Shown: positions 22,493 to 34,887 of the stretch, piece by piece
Layout of the letters: every line of letters begins with the position of its first letter
How positions within the stretch are numbered: position 1 is the stretch's first letter
Assembly (NCBI RefSeq): GCF_905404315.1
Contig: NC_066280.1
Span: 13,835,001-13,899,000 of the forward strand
DNA: 64,000 nucleotides
From: Leptidea sinapis
Taxonomy: Eukaryota; Arthropoda; Insecta; Lepidoptera; Pieridae
Direction: 5' to 3'
Notes under the pieces: model-generated
Databases searched by the model: none
Seen by the model: the letters and a program-made list of their open reading frames with translations, nothing else
What the model was told of the DNA's origin: nothing
Translations under genes and position numbers: made by a program

Positions 22493-22723
22493 AAGTAATT
22501 GAAAAGAATAAATAAATAATTATTGCTTAGGGTCTTGGGGTATCTTTATTTAATAACGAGAATTATTAAAGATTTTATATCCGAAAGGTATATTGCGGTC
22601 TTGCCGAACGTATCTAGTAATTGGCTCAGCAATTTCCGCGTAGATTGAAAGAATTGCAAAAAACCTCATTTATTCGTTCACTGGTAGTCACTAGAATACG
22701 GACGAAGTACCTATGAAGACTTA

Positions 22724-23016
22724 CGGCCGTTCCCAATATACTATCTACAGATGGAGATAAATTACTACCTTCTACTGTCAGTAATTAGCTGTCCTAATAT
22801 ACCCGATAAGTCATTCTTATCCCCTTATATTGGGACGCGTGAATTGCAATTTCCATACAGACTTATATCGCTGGTAAGCTATACGTCGTCCCATTGACAG
22901 AGAGCGTGTACAGATAAAGCAAGTTACCGTCGATAAGTTTATTGGGACAGACAAGTCAACGATAGTTACGATTTTTATCTATTATTATGAGATAGACTGA
23001 ATATTGGGTATGGCCG
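22724..23016. mobile_element. MITE with TTA target duplication (PIF/Harbinger-like), copy 1
   Basis: TTA (22721-22723 and 23017-23019) flanks terminal inverted repeats CGGCCGTTCCCAATA and TATTGGGTATGGCCG. The interior matches the copy at 53081-53383. A 3-bp TTA/TAA duplication with short inverted repeats is the signature of PIF/Harbinger MITEs. It has no coding. Confidence 0.75.
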
Positions 23017-23082
23017 TTAGACAATTGCGTGATATGTAGAGGTGAGGTTTCACAGCCAATTTTGATTAGTGTGTTAAAAGGC

Positions 23083-23185
23083 ATTTATTTTCTCAAAATT
23101 GATTCCTTTAGAATTATTTTTGATGTCATGAGAGAGAGAAAGCGGCGCAGCATTCTTTTTTGGTGCTCTTTTTAATAAAATATAC
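23083..23185 (-). repeat. 3'-end fragment of the CR1-like LINE
   Basis: AGGCATTTATTTTC, GATTCCTTTAGAATT and GAAAGCGGCGCAGCATTC match the 3' UTR of the LINE at 16150-16320, with a short deletion. Only the last 100 bp of the element remain. Confidence 0.55.
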
Positions 23186-23474
23186 ATGCTGCTTGTTCGC
23201 TAATGAGTGGTGTAATATCCAATAATCTTAGAAGGTAATGCGATGCGTGGCTGAATGTTTACAAGTTGTTAATCAAGATCCGTTACAGTAACAATAGATT
23301 TGCTTCCGCTACCTTTTCTATCTTGCTATAATATTTCCGTTTGTGATTTTATTGTGTTGGTTTTCGACTCGTATATTTGGCCATTGCTGTTTTTACCTTT
23401 AATCTATTGAGTATAAACTTAAAACTAGATAGACTATGACAGATGTGAAAAAGGTCGAAAAAATTTGATTTTAG

Positions 23475-23610
23475 AACTAACCTCTATTTTGAGTAATGCA
23501 CGCACACTAACACATTGTCATACAAAGAGCGAGTGTAAGACGTAGCTTGTTACGCACACTGGCCTGTTTTTATCGGTTGTCTAACAGCAAGAGACTATCT
23601 AGATTTATCT
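23475..23610 (+). repeat. Dispersed repeat R23, copy 1
   Basis: ATTTTGAGTAATGCACGCACACTAACACA...GAGTGTAAGACGTAGCTTGT...GGCCTGTTTTTATCGG...AAGAGACTATCTAGA matches 54415-54575 and, reversed, 49515-49700. Non-coding; class unknown. Confidence 0.55.
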
Positions 23611-25160
23611 CAACAAATTAAGAGTACTTTGATCGAAGGTTAATTGTTTAATAACTTTAACCTATTTTGAATGCTTTGAGCCACTTTATTTGTTATTTTT
23701 TTTTCTTTTCGTTTAAATTATTATAATCTCATGTTGCTAATAATTCCTCGATGTATAAATAAATAAATAAACAAGACAGCATCGATTAAAATGTGTTGTT
23801 AACCGATCCCGTTAGCTTATCTCGATGACATATTTTTCGCACTTGCGAGAAGTAAAGTGAAAACTACAGTTTCACTTTAGTACCTCAATAACTGTATGTG
23901 GATAATTGGCGTAGGTAGGTTTATGTAAACATGACAATAGAATAAATAACTGCATATAATTTTGATAAAAAATTTATTTCCTAAATACAGAAATAATACA
24001 CTAAAATTATAAAATAGAAATTATTCCATTGTGATTACCACTATCGATCTAATTGTAATTTCATAAAAATCACTTAAAAGCATTAATTTGTGAGCATGAA
24101 ACAAAAGTACCCTCAAATAAAAATGTATCTAATAATTGGTTATATTATAGTGCGTGCATTCAATAAATGCAGTACATTTAACGTTAATAATTGATATTAG
24201 GGCTTGAATAATTTGATAGTTACCACAAAAATTAATACAAAAATGTAATTTTCAATCTTATTTCAATTTCAAAATTGACTAGTTCCGATATTTCACAATA
24301 ACAATTGGACGTAATTCCAGAAAAACGTTCCAAACCACAATCATATCGAAATTGAGTTAAGAACACAAAACTGGTCACGTGATTCATATTAACGGACTGA
24401 CAAAAAATGGCAGCCCTACTGTGACTCCTTAAATGACATCATGACTTAGTAAGTAGTAGCCCAACCCACATGTATGGAATACACAAACATTTATTACGAT
24501 TAACGAATTTCTAAAAATGTGATGTTTGTGGCTTGAATCGTTTTTCAGGAACTACGTCCTATTATTATTATCATTAGTAATGAGATTCTAGAGATCCTTA
24601 CGATACATACAATGTTTGAAATAAAATATAAAACATGATACAGACTACAGACAGAAATACACAAAAATGCTTTTTGAGCAGTAAAAAACGCAAATAACAG
24701 GGGATATTGAACAATAATACTGACTTATTTGGAGGAAATTGACATATTGGTTCAAATAAAAAAAAATACACTAAAACTAAACATGATTTCATAGCCCCGA
24801 TAATACCATACATAAAAACAATGATAAAATGACTTGTTATAAATTAAAGATATTGAATTGAGAACAATTACTTTATTATAAACACTAGAACTACCCGTAC
24901 GACAGGAATGTATGTATAAAAAATAATTATTATTATTATAATAATTATAACCTCCTTAGTAATTAATTACTATAAACCTTGATAATATATTTTATAAAAT
25001 ATAATGCTTGTTTACCATATCATGATGATTTGTGCGTACACTACGTAAAAAAGCAACACAGAAAACCATGTTACAGTCTATACCTTAATCATTTCAAAAA
25101 ACTTAGCTAGAGTTGCCTGAATGGATAAAATTGTGTTAATTTATTCAAATTACAAATCTA
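23611..25160. other. Intergenic AT-rich sequence
   Basis: No gene, RNA or clear repeat boundary is seen. Composition is strongly AT with short homopolymers. The only frames are short and look random. Confidence 0.4.
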
Positions 25161-25164
25161 TATG

Positions 25165-25222
25165 ATTAAAAAAAAACATACCGACGAATTGAGAACCTCC
25201 TCCTTTTTTGAAGTCGGTTAAT
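25165..25222 (-). repeat. Fragment of the AACCGACTTCAAAAA repeat
   Basis: On the - strand TTAACCGACTTCAAAAAAGG then AGGAGGTTCTCAATTCGTCGG matches 5648-5690 inside the inverted-repeat element. The motif is scattered through lepidopteran genomes. Confidence 0.55.
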
Positions 25223-25561
25223 AAGAAGCAAATCCCAAAATGATACGTAATTTCATTTCTAATATTCTAAGTAAAATTATGTTAAATATTATGTTATGGG
25301 ATCACATACATCATAATATATCTAAGCTAAGGCCGGCTGTATTATATTACCTATTTGAATAGTTGTTACATTCATTCTAAGGCTTTTTATATATACTCCA
25401 ATAAAAGTATTAGTACTAAATATAGTAAATATTAAGTATATTATTATTGGGTTAGCCTCATAGTACTTAGTACACAAAATATGTTTAATTATTATTCATT
25501 CACCTAACTTGTATTGAACTCTACACTAAAGAAATATTATAATTGATACCCAAGTTAATGG

Positions 25562-25868
25562 CATTACCAGTGGGAGGCTCCTTTGCACAGGAGGCCGGCT
25601 AGATAATGGGTACCACAACGGCGCCTATTTCTGTCGTGAAGCAGTAATGTGTAAGCATTACTATGTTTCGGTCTGAAGGGCGCCGTAGCTAGTGAAATTA
25701 CAGGGCAAATGAGACTTAACATCTTGTGTCTCAAGGTGACGAGCGCAGTTGTAGTGCCGCTCAGAATTTTCGGGTTTTTCAAGAATCCTGAGCGGCACTG
25801 CATTGTGATGGGTAGAACGGATCAATAACGATCAGCTGAACGTCCTGCACGTCTCGTCCCTTATTTTC
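25562..25868 (-). repeat. Helitron-like/SINE-like interspersed repeat, copy 3
   Basis: Reverse-oriented full copy from CCAGTGGGAGGCTCCTTTGC to CGTCTCGTCCCTTATTTTC. It has the hairpin GTGCCGCTCAGAATTTTCG...AATCCTGAGCGGCACTG and matches copy 4 well. Confidence 0.7.
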
Positions 25869-26344
25869 ATACAACAAAAAAATAACAGTCATAAAAATAA
25901 GAATGTAGTATCACTCCTTCTGATCATTTTAAGGACATTGTGATTGATTCCTTCTGTGTTAAAGAATAATTAATGGCTCTGAACAATGTCGGATTTTATT
26001 AGTATTATTTGTCATCCAGTTAAATTCACACTTACTTGAAATGGAATGGTTCTGACTGATTACTAAGTACTATTATTTTATATATTTCGAGCATTGGCAA
26101 TGAGGCCATAACTCATTATCTAATAAGAATATTTAATAAGATTATTTTTAAATATACGCGATTATCTGATTATTATTTCGATTAAATATTATTGTCTTTC
26201 ATTTAAACAAGCTTGTCACATTAGTTAAAATACGAAACGATAAATTAATCAAGTTTATGATAATATCTAGTAAGTAATAAAGGTTATAATTTTTAGTTGC
26301 ATTGGCTATAAAACAGTACCAATAAACTAAATAGGCAAATTAAT

Positions 26345-26580
26345 TTCTTGCCACATTCAGCCACATTTGTATATCACAGTCCAGCAGCAACAAAGAGAAG
26401 CGAATGTCCAATCCAATGCGATTTATGTCACCGCCAAGCCCGCTTCGTTCGTGACATATTGACATGTACGGAGTCTCTGCGACGCTCGCTCGCGCCCGCA
26501 TTCTCCGGCTGTCATCTCAAGTTGATACGCCAACAGCGGACGCGGCCGTTACTGGACAGAATAATGCTTAATTAACAAAA
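26345..26580. other. Unexplained GC-richer island between genes
   Basis: Stands out from AT-rich surroundings, with CGACGCTCGCTCGCGCCCGC near 26480 and AGCGGACGCGGCCG near 26535. A 75-codon + strand frame is open, but it has no recognisable motif and no splice sites that would place it in a gene. It could be a promoter/5' exon of an unrecognised gene, an old transposon, or nothing. Confidence 0.3.
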
Positions 26581-27380
26581 ACCCGACTTGGCTAATAAAA
26601 TTGAAACAAATAATTAATACTCATCTTCATTAAAAAATTGTAGACACTAAGTATTACATTATTTTTAAATAGATTGAAATTATGTGTAAATGTTGAATTT
26701 TAACATTAATTTTAACAAAAATTAACATGATTTATACATACTGCGTTGCTTACAGGCGACTTGAAACGGAATAAATAAAATGACACCTTTGGTATAATTA
26801 ACGCTAAATTCAATTAAACGAAATTTAATCATTTAATAAGTATGTAATTACTAATTTATATATAAGAAGGGTTTCCAAAAAGAACAACAATAATTTAGTC
26901 ATAAAAATCTAATGTGATTTCTACAAGGAAAGCTACAATAGAAATGAATCATGTGATGTAATTAGTTACTACGATGAAAGCTACAAGAAGGTATCATATA
27001 TAAGATTGTTGTTAGTTAAAACAAAATGCTTGATGAACAGGTTCCTTGTGGGAGTGTATAAAGCTACGCGACACATTTTAAATTAAACAGTAAAAAACTT
27101 TACATAGAAAGCGTGATTGATTAATTGTCATCTTGGTCTTAATAAGATATATATTATTTTTATTCAGAAAAATATTGTATTTTTCGGTAAACTTCAAAAT
27201 TTTCAAGACCAAATTCTAATTTATATTTGTATAGGCTCTTACAACATTAATTACAATATTTAAGAATATGGATAAGAAAGTGGAACAAGAATTCAAATGT
27301 TTGAAAAGTACGACAGAAAAATAGTTGTAAGACACAGCTAGAGTGCAACAGAGGATTATATTGAACGTTAATTTGAATTA

Positions 27381-27611
27381 GGGATCTATTTCACCGCGAC
27401 ACCATGGTGGCGCAACCAGTCGCTGGCCGCTACCAACAAAATGTATATAGCTCTATAGAGACTTACTAACCTGGTGTCCCTTTGGTTGCGCAACTAATTT
27501 GGTGGCGCGACCAGCTCGGACGCGTCATGATTCTGGTGTCTAGTTTGGTAGCTTACGGGCACCACAGCGCGACTGAGGGCGCCACCGTGGTGTCCCGGTG
27601 AAATATACCCC
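27381..27611. mobile_element. MITE with TTA target duplication and about 35-bp inverted repeats
   Basis: TTA at 27378-27380 and 27612-27614 flank GGGATCTATTTCACCGCGAC...ACCATGGTGGCGC and its inverse GCGCCACCGTGGTGTCCCGG...TGAAATATACCCC. The interior is GC-rich with further GGTGGCGC/GCGACC repeats. Non-coding; PIF/Harbinger-like by its target. Confidence 0.7.
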
Positions 27612-28140
27612 TTAATGAACATTATATAGAAAGCTAGACCGCATAGATTTTTTAATTTTTAAGTTTCGGAGGAGATTAGTTTCTATTTTGCCACGTTCAG
27701 TACACTCCTTGTGGCGCTGTAAGCATAAGTTAGTAAATGATACAGTGTCGAAGCGGCGGCGCATGTGCAAGCTGTCAACTGTGCAGTTTGTACTTACCGG
27801 AGATATTTGATGACAATATGTATGGTATCATGTGTGTGTACTGTTGTACTTAGAATAGTAAACCTTATTCAGCCTTTACAAAGAGGTAACAAATTATTTA
27901 ACTATTATTTATTTATTAACCGACATCATCAAACCTTAGATGAAACAAACGAATATTACACCCATTTTTGAAAAAGTCTCAATTCAATCGTAATTTGATA
28001 ATAACCCACAAAAATATTCAATCGTTGTCGATTAAGTGCAGTCACTTATGTGTCACAAAAATGCATTTTTATTTACCATTTTTTATTTGACAAAAACGCA
28101 GGACGCCATATTATAGTTAATGTTAGCTAGTCATGTAATT

Positions 28141-28146
28141 TTTATT
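28141..28146 (-). terminator. Candidate polyadenylation signal of KIF21
   Basis: TTTATT on + is AATAAA on -, about 350 bp after the KIF21 stop codon at 28497. Other weaker copies lie at 28066 and 28082. Confidence 0.4.
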
Positions 28147-28437
28147 CACTATAAATGTACCATTTAATTATTTGTTCTCTGAAGATAGCCAACGTAAGTC
28201 AGAGTTGTCTTTGATCTATTACATGAATACCATAATATTGCCTTCCAGAACTGTAAACAATATATAAACACCTCTTATCGCAATTTTTAATAATATATTC
28301 TATTAAACAATTTGGTTGGCAACACTTACACTAATGGTTTAACATTTCGTTATTCAGCAGAACAAATCGATATTTGCATTAAATAATTATACTTTCTAAC
28401 GTATATATGAAGCATTATTTAGAGTCGCGAAATAAGC

Positions 28438-28496
28438 GTTTGTGTGTGTGTGTGTGTGTGAGGGAGAGAGAGAGAGTGGGCGTGTGTGTGTGTGGC
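28438..28496. repeat. (TG)n/(GA)n microsatellite touching the KIF21 stop codon
   Basis: TGTGTG runs, then GAGAGAGAGAG and GTGTGTGTG, end at the base next to the stop codon of the KIF21 terminal exon. In the KIF21 transcript it is the start of the 3' UTR, read as CACACA...CTCTCT...CACACA. Confidence 0.9.
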
Positions 28497-28539
28497 TCAC
28501 GAGTCGAGCAGCACTCTCCAGACGCGCACTTCGCCGCCG
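28497..28539 (-). CDS. KIF21A: KIF21 terminal exon (43 bp)
   Basis: On the - strand ...TTTTGTGTTGCAG| precedes C GGC GGC GAA GTG CGC GTC TGG... . AG from the exon at 34726 plus C gives Ser, so the propeller ends ...TAGSGGEVRVWRVLLDS and TGA (28499-28497). In human KIF21A the final strand is a TAADDRTVRIWKARN-type segment followed by a tail of about 15-20 residues, so this closes the last WD40 blade with a much shorter tail. The exon lies 6.2 kb from the previous one, with a LINE in the intron. Frame, acceptor and homology agree. Confidence 0.85.
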
Positions 28540-29395
28540 CTGCAACACAAAACTGGTTAATTATTGCATTGAGAGCCTGTTTCATAACATTGATCCCCGT
28601 ATCTTTAACAAATTATTACTAACAATTTAATAGATAGTTTGTAACAAGAAAATTATGAAGAAAAAAAATAATATCATATGTATGAAACAGACCCAAAATA
28701 TATCTTAAATTTATCATAACATTTTAATTAGATTGAAAAAGTCGTACTTAATCTATGGAAAAAATGTTTATTGTAAAGATTAAAACATTGGTGTACGTAT
28801 TCAGATATGAGTCGATGTCGAATGTGATATAGTTCTATCACGAGATCCACTTTAAGTTCAATACTTTTCCTACTTCATTACTTACTGAAAATCAGGCTAT
28901 ACACACAAAAAAGAAATGCCTTTGCAAGTTATGACGGTTAGCCAGCTGCAGTTAACTAACTGTTTACGAAGCACAATCCTTACGAATATACCCCAGTGAA
29001 AAATCTACTGTTTGGAACAAAAATTAATACTTTTAATTATTGGCTAAAGTGAATTGCAAACAGATTTATGACTTCTGGTCGATAATGTTATCGAACAAAT
29101 TTGATTGAGCCAACTGATATGAAATAGATTTGTGAACAAACATGTGTTTAACAAACAAAGAAACAAACTGTTATTATACTTAACACAGACTATGTTGTGG
29201 CCATGACATATTTTACAGATATACGGTATGATTTAAATACGAACTATATATGGTCTGTCCGGCGGATAGCCTAGCCGAGCCTAGCGCTATATCAACATAA
29301 TTGCACACAAATGAATGAGTTACATGATGAAAAAATGACTGCAAAATGGGATTACGTATTGAAACGCATTATGGAATAAGGACCTATATAATAAT
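28540..29395. other. Last KIF21 intron, unassigned part
   Basis: AT-rich; nothing recognisable apart from TGTCCGGCGGATAGCCTAGC near 29256. No exon candidate is seen on the - strand. Confidence 0.4.
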
Positions 29396-32310
29396 AATAA
29401 TATAGCCTTTACTATGAGTTATTTATGGATCATAAAGATATACATATTTTATGTTTAACAGAGCACTGGCTCAGAAAATATGAGCTCATCTTTAACTTCA
29501 GTGAAGATATCGTAGTCCTCTCTGTTGAACGTACCATTGAAATAGCCTGTGCAGAGCTCGAGCGCGCCATTGTTGTTAGTATATACAGACCCCCAGATGC
29601 AGTATATGAATTATTTGAAAGTGTATTGGAGGAGGTTTTATTAAAATTATGGAAGTCGAAGAAGTATATCATGATATGTGGTGATTTTAATATTAATTTA
29701 TTAGAAAAATCGACCACCAGTATTAGATTCAGATCTTTGTTCAAATCATATGATTTAACCAATATTTTCTTAGAGCCTACTAGAGTAACCGGCACCTCCA
29801 AAGCTTGTATTAATAATATATTTTCAAATTATAAACCCATTTCTCAGGCAATAATGAAACAACTGAGTTCAGACCACTTTGGCCAGTTAGCCTATTTTAA
29901 TATTGAGGTCAATAAATGTTCTAAAATTAAAAAGTTTACGTTTGTTCCTGTGAATAATAGGCGGATGGAGAAATATAGAGGTAATGTGTCAGTTAAACTC
30001 TCAAATTTGGATTTATTGAAACATAATATTAATTCTAATGAAATGTATGATATGTTATTTAAAATAATTAAAACAGAGTTTGCTTCTATTTTTACTTCAA
30101 AGACAGTCAAATCAGGTGGTCTCTTGTCATTTAATGATTGGACAACAGCTGGCATTCATAGGAGTAGACAAAGGCTATATGAACTATATAGTGAGAGATC
30201 ATTATATAATCATGATGCATCTTTTCTCGAGTATGTTAAAAAATACTCTAAATTATTTAAAAGTGTTTGTTCTATTGCAAAGTCTATGCATATCAGTCAG
30301 ATAATTAAAAATGCACCGAATAAAATAAAGATGACTTGGAATGTGATTAACTGGAAATCTGGAAGAGTGAAAGACCGCAACATTGAATACAATTTATCAA
30401 TAAACAATACTATAATTCAATCTCAGCAGGAAGTTGCTTCTGCTTTTGAAAATTTTTTTTCTGACATTCCAGTTTCTAGCACAAGCACTCTTGTCTCCTC
30501 CACCAGTGTTGCTGAGTCACTTCTTCTCGAAAATGTTAAAGAATGCCAACAAACTTTCAATTTTAGTTTTGTTAGCCCTGGAGAAATAATTAAAACTTTT
30601 AAGTCTTTCGACATGAAACAAACTGCTGATATTTGGGGGATTTCTGTTAAAATAATAAGTTCCATCATTGATGTCATAGCACCATATTATCTTGCAATAG
30701 TATTTAATAATTGTATTAATCGTGGCGTGTTTCCTGACCTTCTGAAACATAGTAAAATTACACCAATATTTAAGTCGGGATGCTCTTCTGACCCGAACAA
30801 CTATCGTCCTGTGTCGGTTTTGCCGACCCTTAGTAAAATTTTTGAAAAAATAATTTTAAGCCAAATGCTTACTTACTTTAACTCTCATAAGTTACTTCAT
30901 TTGAAACAATTTGGCTTTACTAGGGGACGTTCAACAACGGATGCAGGTGTTGAGCTGATCAAGAATTTTTTGATGCCTGGGAGGAATCGCAGAATGCACT
31001 TGGCATCGTCTGTGATTTATGAACCTAAGGCTTTTGATAGTGTTCAACATTCAACGCTGGTCAGGAAGCTATACCACTATGGCATAAAAGGAACTGCGCT
31101 CGATCTTCTGACTTCATATCTAAACAATAGAATTCAGAGGGTCGACATGAATGGCAGGAGATCTCCTGGGACTCCTCTCAGTATGGGGGTAACACAAGGG
31201 TCTATTCTTGGACCGTTCCTCTTCCTTATCTATATAAATGATCTTCCTAATCTTATAGAGAAAACACATAAGGTAGTATTGTTTGTGGACGACACTTCAC
31301 TGATTTTCAAAGTGAAAAGAAACCAAGCTATGTATGACGAAGTGAACGATATTTTATCTGACATCGTGTACTGGTTTAGTGCTAATAACCTATTGTTAAA
31401 TAGCAAGAAAACTAAATACATTAAATTTACCGTACCAAATGTCAAAAATGTAAATGCAAGTGTTTTGTTAAACGGAGAGGTTATAGAACCGGTGGAATCT
31501 GCTATATTTCTTGGCATAACTCTAGATTCCAAATTACAATGGGGCCCCCATATTGAAGGATTGGCGAACAGACGTAGTTCTGCAGCATACGCGGTTAAAA
31601 AGATTAGACAATTAACTGACATAGATACGGCGCGACTAGTATACTTTAGTTATTTCCATAGTATTATGTCCTATGGTATATTGCTATGGGGCAACGCTGC
31701 CGATATTAATACAATATTTGTGCTGCAGAAGAGGGCTATTTGCGCTATTTATAATCTAGGTCCTATAGAATAATTGAGAGCAAAATTCAAAGAAATTAAC
31801 ATCTTGACTGTTGCTTCTCAATATATTCTTGATAATGTAATGTATGTTCATAAGTGAATTTGCCAGAAACTGTCATAACCATAATGTTAACACCAGGAAC
31901 AGACATAAACTGGTGATGTCTACTACTCGGCTAAGTCGAGTTAGTAAGTCTTTTGTGGGGCGATGTATATGCTTTTACAACAAGATCCCAGAAAATGTTC
32001 AAAACAAAAGTATTACGTTATTCAAAAGAATTGTTAAAAAACGTTTGTGTGGTAAAGGTTACTATAACATAAATGACTTTCTTAATGATACCACAGATTG
32101 GGAATGGAGCGACCGCCTTCAGGCTATTAAATAATAAGTTTAATTGTACAATGTTACTTTGTAAATGTTACTTTAATTGTAAACATATTTTTGATGAAAA
32201 AAAAGCCCGCTGAGTTTGTTGTTGCGCCCATTCTTCTCAGGAATAAGTTTTTTTACTTTCAATAAGTGATTTCACATCCTATTTTGAATAAAAATATTTG
32301 AATTTGAATT
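29396..32310 (+). mobile_element. CR1/jockey-like LINE, 5' truncated, in a KIF21 intron
   Basis: One frame is open at 29425-31770: endonuclease remnant (ILCLTEHWLR; MICGDFNINLLE near 29675), then RT with FKSGCSSDPNNYRPVSVLPT near 30770, GVTQGSILGPFLFLIYINDL near 31190 and FVDDTSLIFKVKR near 31280. A TAA at 31771 and frame breaks follow; a C-terminal piece is at 31844-32134. About 40 residues of endonuclease are deleted near 29515. RT motif A reads IYEPKAFD where family members have a D-x-S-K-AFD motif, so a catalytic Asp is probably lost. The 3' UTR has the GAGTTTGTTGTTGCGCCCATTCTTCT-type block (split here) and a TTTGAATTTGAATTT tail. Oriented against KIF21. Confidence 0.85.
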
Positions 32311-32344
32311 TAAATATTCCGATAGTATAATTTACATATATACT

Positions 32345-32450
32345 TAACTAATTATCTATCACTATCTGTTTGTCTATTGACAAAGGCCTCTTCCAACTTC
32401 TTCCATTGTTTTCTATCTTAAGTTAACCTAGACCATTTCTAACCTGCTTA
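32345..32450 (-). repeat. RTE-tail fragment
   Basis: GTCTATTGACAAAGGCCTC followed by CTTCTTCCATTGTTTTCTAT matches, on -, the end of RTE-like LINEs (compare GTCCACTGCTGGACAAAGGCC at 62777). Only a short decayed piece. Confidence 0.4.
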
Positions 32451-32648
32451 TAAGCAGTGAATACCCTGCTTTAGAATATTGATTGCTTTAAAATTGTGTA
32501 AGGAGACATGCTACTTGCAATCTGTAGTCAGATGTTATGTGCATTCCCGAGTCCGACTTTAGTCTGATACTACTATGTACTTAGTGTAAATGTAAAATCC
32601 CAGTTGAGCAGGTGTGGTTATGGACTTCCGCACCGCGTATACGTAACA

Positions 32649-34887
32649 ACGTCACACTCACCTGCCGGCGGTGTACAGGCGCGACGTGTGCTCGCAGGCG
32701 GCCAGAGCTTGCGGCTGCTCCGCCAGCGCGGCCGGGGTCGCGGCCGGTCGCAGCGCCGTGCTCCACAGACGCCGCGACTGGTCGCGGCCGCAGCTCGCCA
32801 CCCAGCCGCCCGCGTTGTCTACGTCACACTCACCTGCCGGCGGTGTACAGGCGCGACGTGTGCTCGCAGGCGGCCAGAGCTTGCGGCTGCTCCGCCAGCG
32901 CGGCCGGGGTCGCGGCCGGTCGCAGCGCCGTGCTCCACAGACGCAGCGACTGGTCGCGGCCGCAGCTCGCCACCCAGCCGCCCGCGTTGTCTACGTCACA
33001 CTCACCTGCCGGCGGTGTACAGGCGCGACGTGTGCTCGCAGGCGGCCAGAGCTTGCGGCTGCTCCGCCAGCGCGGCCGGGGTCGCGGCCGGTCGCAGCGC
33101 CGTGCTCCACAGACGCAGCGACTGGTCGCGGCCGCAGCTCGCCACCCAGCCGCCCGCGTTGTCTACGTCACACTCACCTGCCGGCGGTGTACAGGCGCGA
33201 CGTGTGCTCGCAGGCGGCCAGAGCTTGCGGCTGCTCCGCCAGCGCGGCCGGGGTCGCGGCCGGTCGCAGCGCCGTGCTCCACAGACGCAGCGACTGGTCG
33301 CGGCCGCAGCTCGCCACCCAGCCGCCCGCGTTGTCTACGTCACACTCACCTGCCGGCGGTGTACAGGCGCGACGTGTGCTCGCAGGCGGCCAGAGCTTGC
33401 GGCTGCTCCGCCAGCGCGGCCGGGGTCGCGGCCGGTCGCAGCGCCGTGCTCCACAGACGCAGCGACTGGTCGCGGCCGCAGCTCGCCACCCAGCCGCCCG
33501 CGTTGTCTACGTCACACTCACCTGCCGGCGGTGTACAGGCGCGACGTGTGCTCGCAGGCGGCCAGAGCTTGCGGCTGCTCCGCCAGCGCGGCCGGGGTCG
33601 CGGCCGGTCGCAGCGCCGTGCTCCACAGACGCAGCGACTGGTCGCGGCCGCAGCTCGCCACCCAGCCGCCCGCGTTGTCTACGTCACACTCACCTGCCGG
33701 CGGTGTACAGGCGCGACGTGTGCTCGCAGGCGGCCAGAGCTTGCGGCTGCTCCGCCAGCGCGGCCGGGGTCGCGGCCGGTCGCAGCGCCGTGCTCCACAG
33801 ACGCAGCGACTGGTCGCGGCCGCAGCTCGCCACCCAGCCGCCCGCGTTGTCTACGTCACACTCACCTGCCGGCGGTGTACAGGCGCGACGTGTGCTCGCA
33901 GGCGGCCAGAGCTTGCGGCTGCTCCGCCAGCGCGGCCGGGGTCGCGGCCGGTCGCAGCGCCGTGCTCCACAGACGCAGCGACTGGTCGCGGCCGCAGCTC
34001 GCCACCCAGCCGCCCGCGTTGTCTACGTCACACTCACCTGCCGGCGGTGTACAGGCGCGACGTGTGCTCGCAGGCGGCCAGAGCTTGCGGCTGCTCCGCC
34101 AGCGCGGCCGGGGTCGCGGCCGGTCGCAGCGCCGTGCTCCACAGACGCAGCGACTGGTCGCGGCCGCAGCTCGCCACCCAGCCGCCCGCGTTGTCTACGT
34201 CACACTCACCTGCCGGCGGTGTACAGGCGCGACGTGTGCTCGCAGGCGGCCAGAGCTTGCGGCTGCTCCGCCAGCGCGGCCGGGGTCGCGGCCGGTCGCA
34301 GCGCCGTGCTCCACAGACGCAGCGACTGGTCGCGGCCGCAGCTCGCCACCCAGCCGCCCGCGTTGTCTACGTCACACTCACCTGCCGGCGGTGTACAGGC
34401 GCGACGTGTGCTCGCAGGCGGCCAGAGCTTGCGGCTGCTCCGCCAGCGCGGCCGGGGTCGCGGCCGGTCGCAGCGCCGTGCTCCACAGACGCAGCGACTG
34501 GTCGCGGCCGCAGCTCGCCACCCAGCCGCCCGCGTTGTCTACGTCACACTCACCTGCCGGCGGTGTACAGGCGCGACGTGTGCTCGCAGGCGGCCAGAGC
34601 TTGCGGCTGCTCCGCCAGCGCGGCCGGGGTCGCGGCCGGTCGCAGCGCCGTGCTCCACAGACGCAGCGACTGGTCGCGGCCGCAGCTCGCCACCCAGCCG
34701 CCCGCGTTGTCTACGTCACACTCACCTGCCGGCGGTGTACAGGCGCGACGTGTGCTCGCAGGCGGCCAGAGCTTGCGGCTGCTCCGCCAGCGCGGCCGGG
34801 GTCGCGGCCGGTCGCAGCGCCGTGCTCCACAGACGCAGCGACTGGTCGCGGCCGCAGCTCGCCACCCAGCCGCCCGCGTTGTCCACG
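32649..34887 (-). repeat. Exon-end/splice-donor tandem array 2 (172-bp unit, 13 copies)
   Basis: Each unit on the - strand is the last 162 bp of the KIF21 exon, the donor CAG|GTGAGT and 10 intron bases. Donor GT positions step by exactly 172 bp from 34725 down to 32661 (13 donors). Copies are identical as far as I can read, except C for A at 32773 in the copy furthest from the real exon. Because 172 is not a multiple of 3, the repeat passes through all three + frames, giving three spurious open frames of about 770-810 codons. Junctions share CGT microhomology (intron TGACGT, exon GGCGTGG). Confidence 0.95.
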
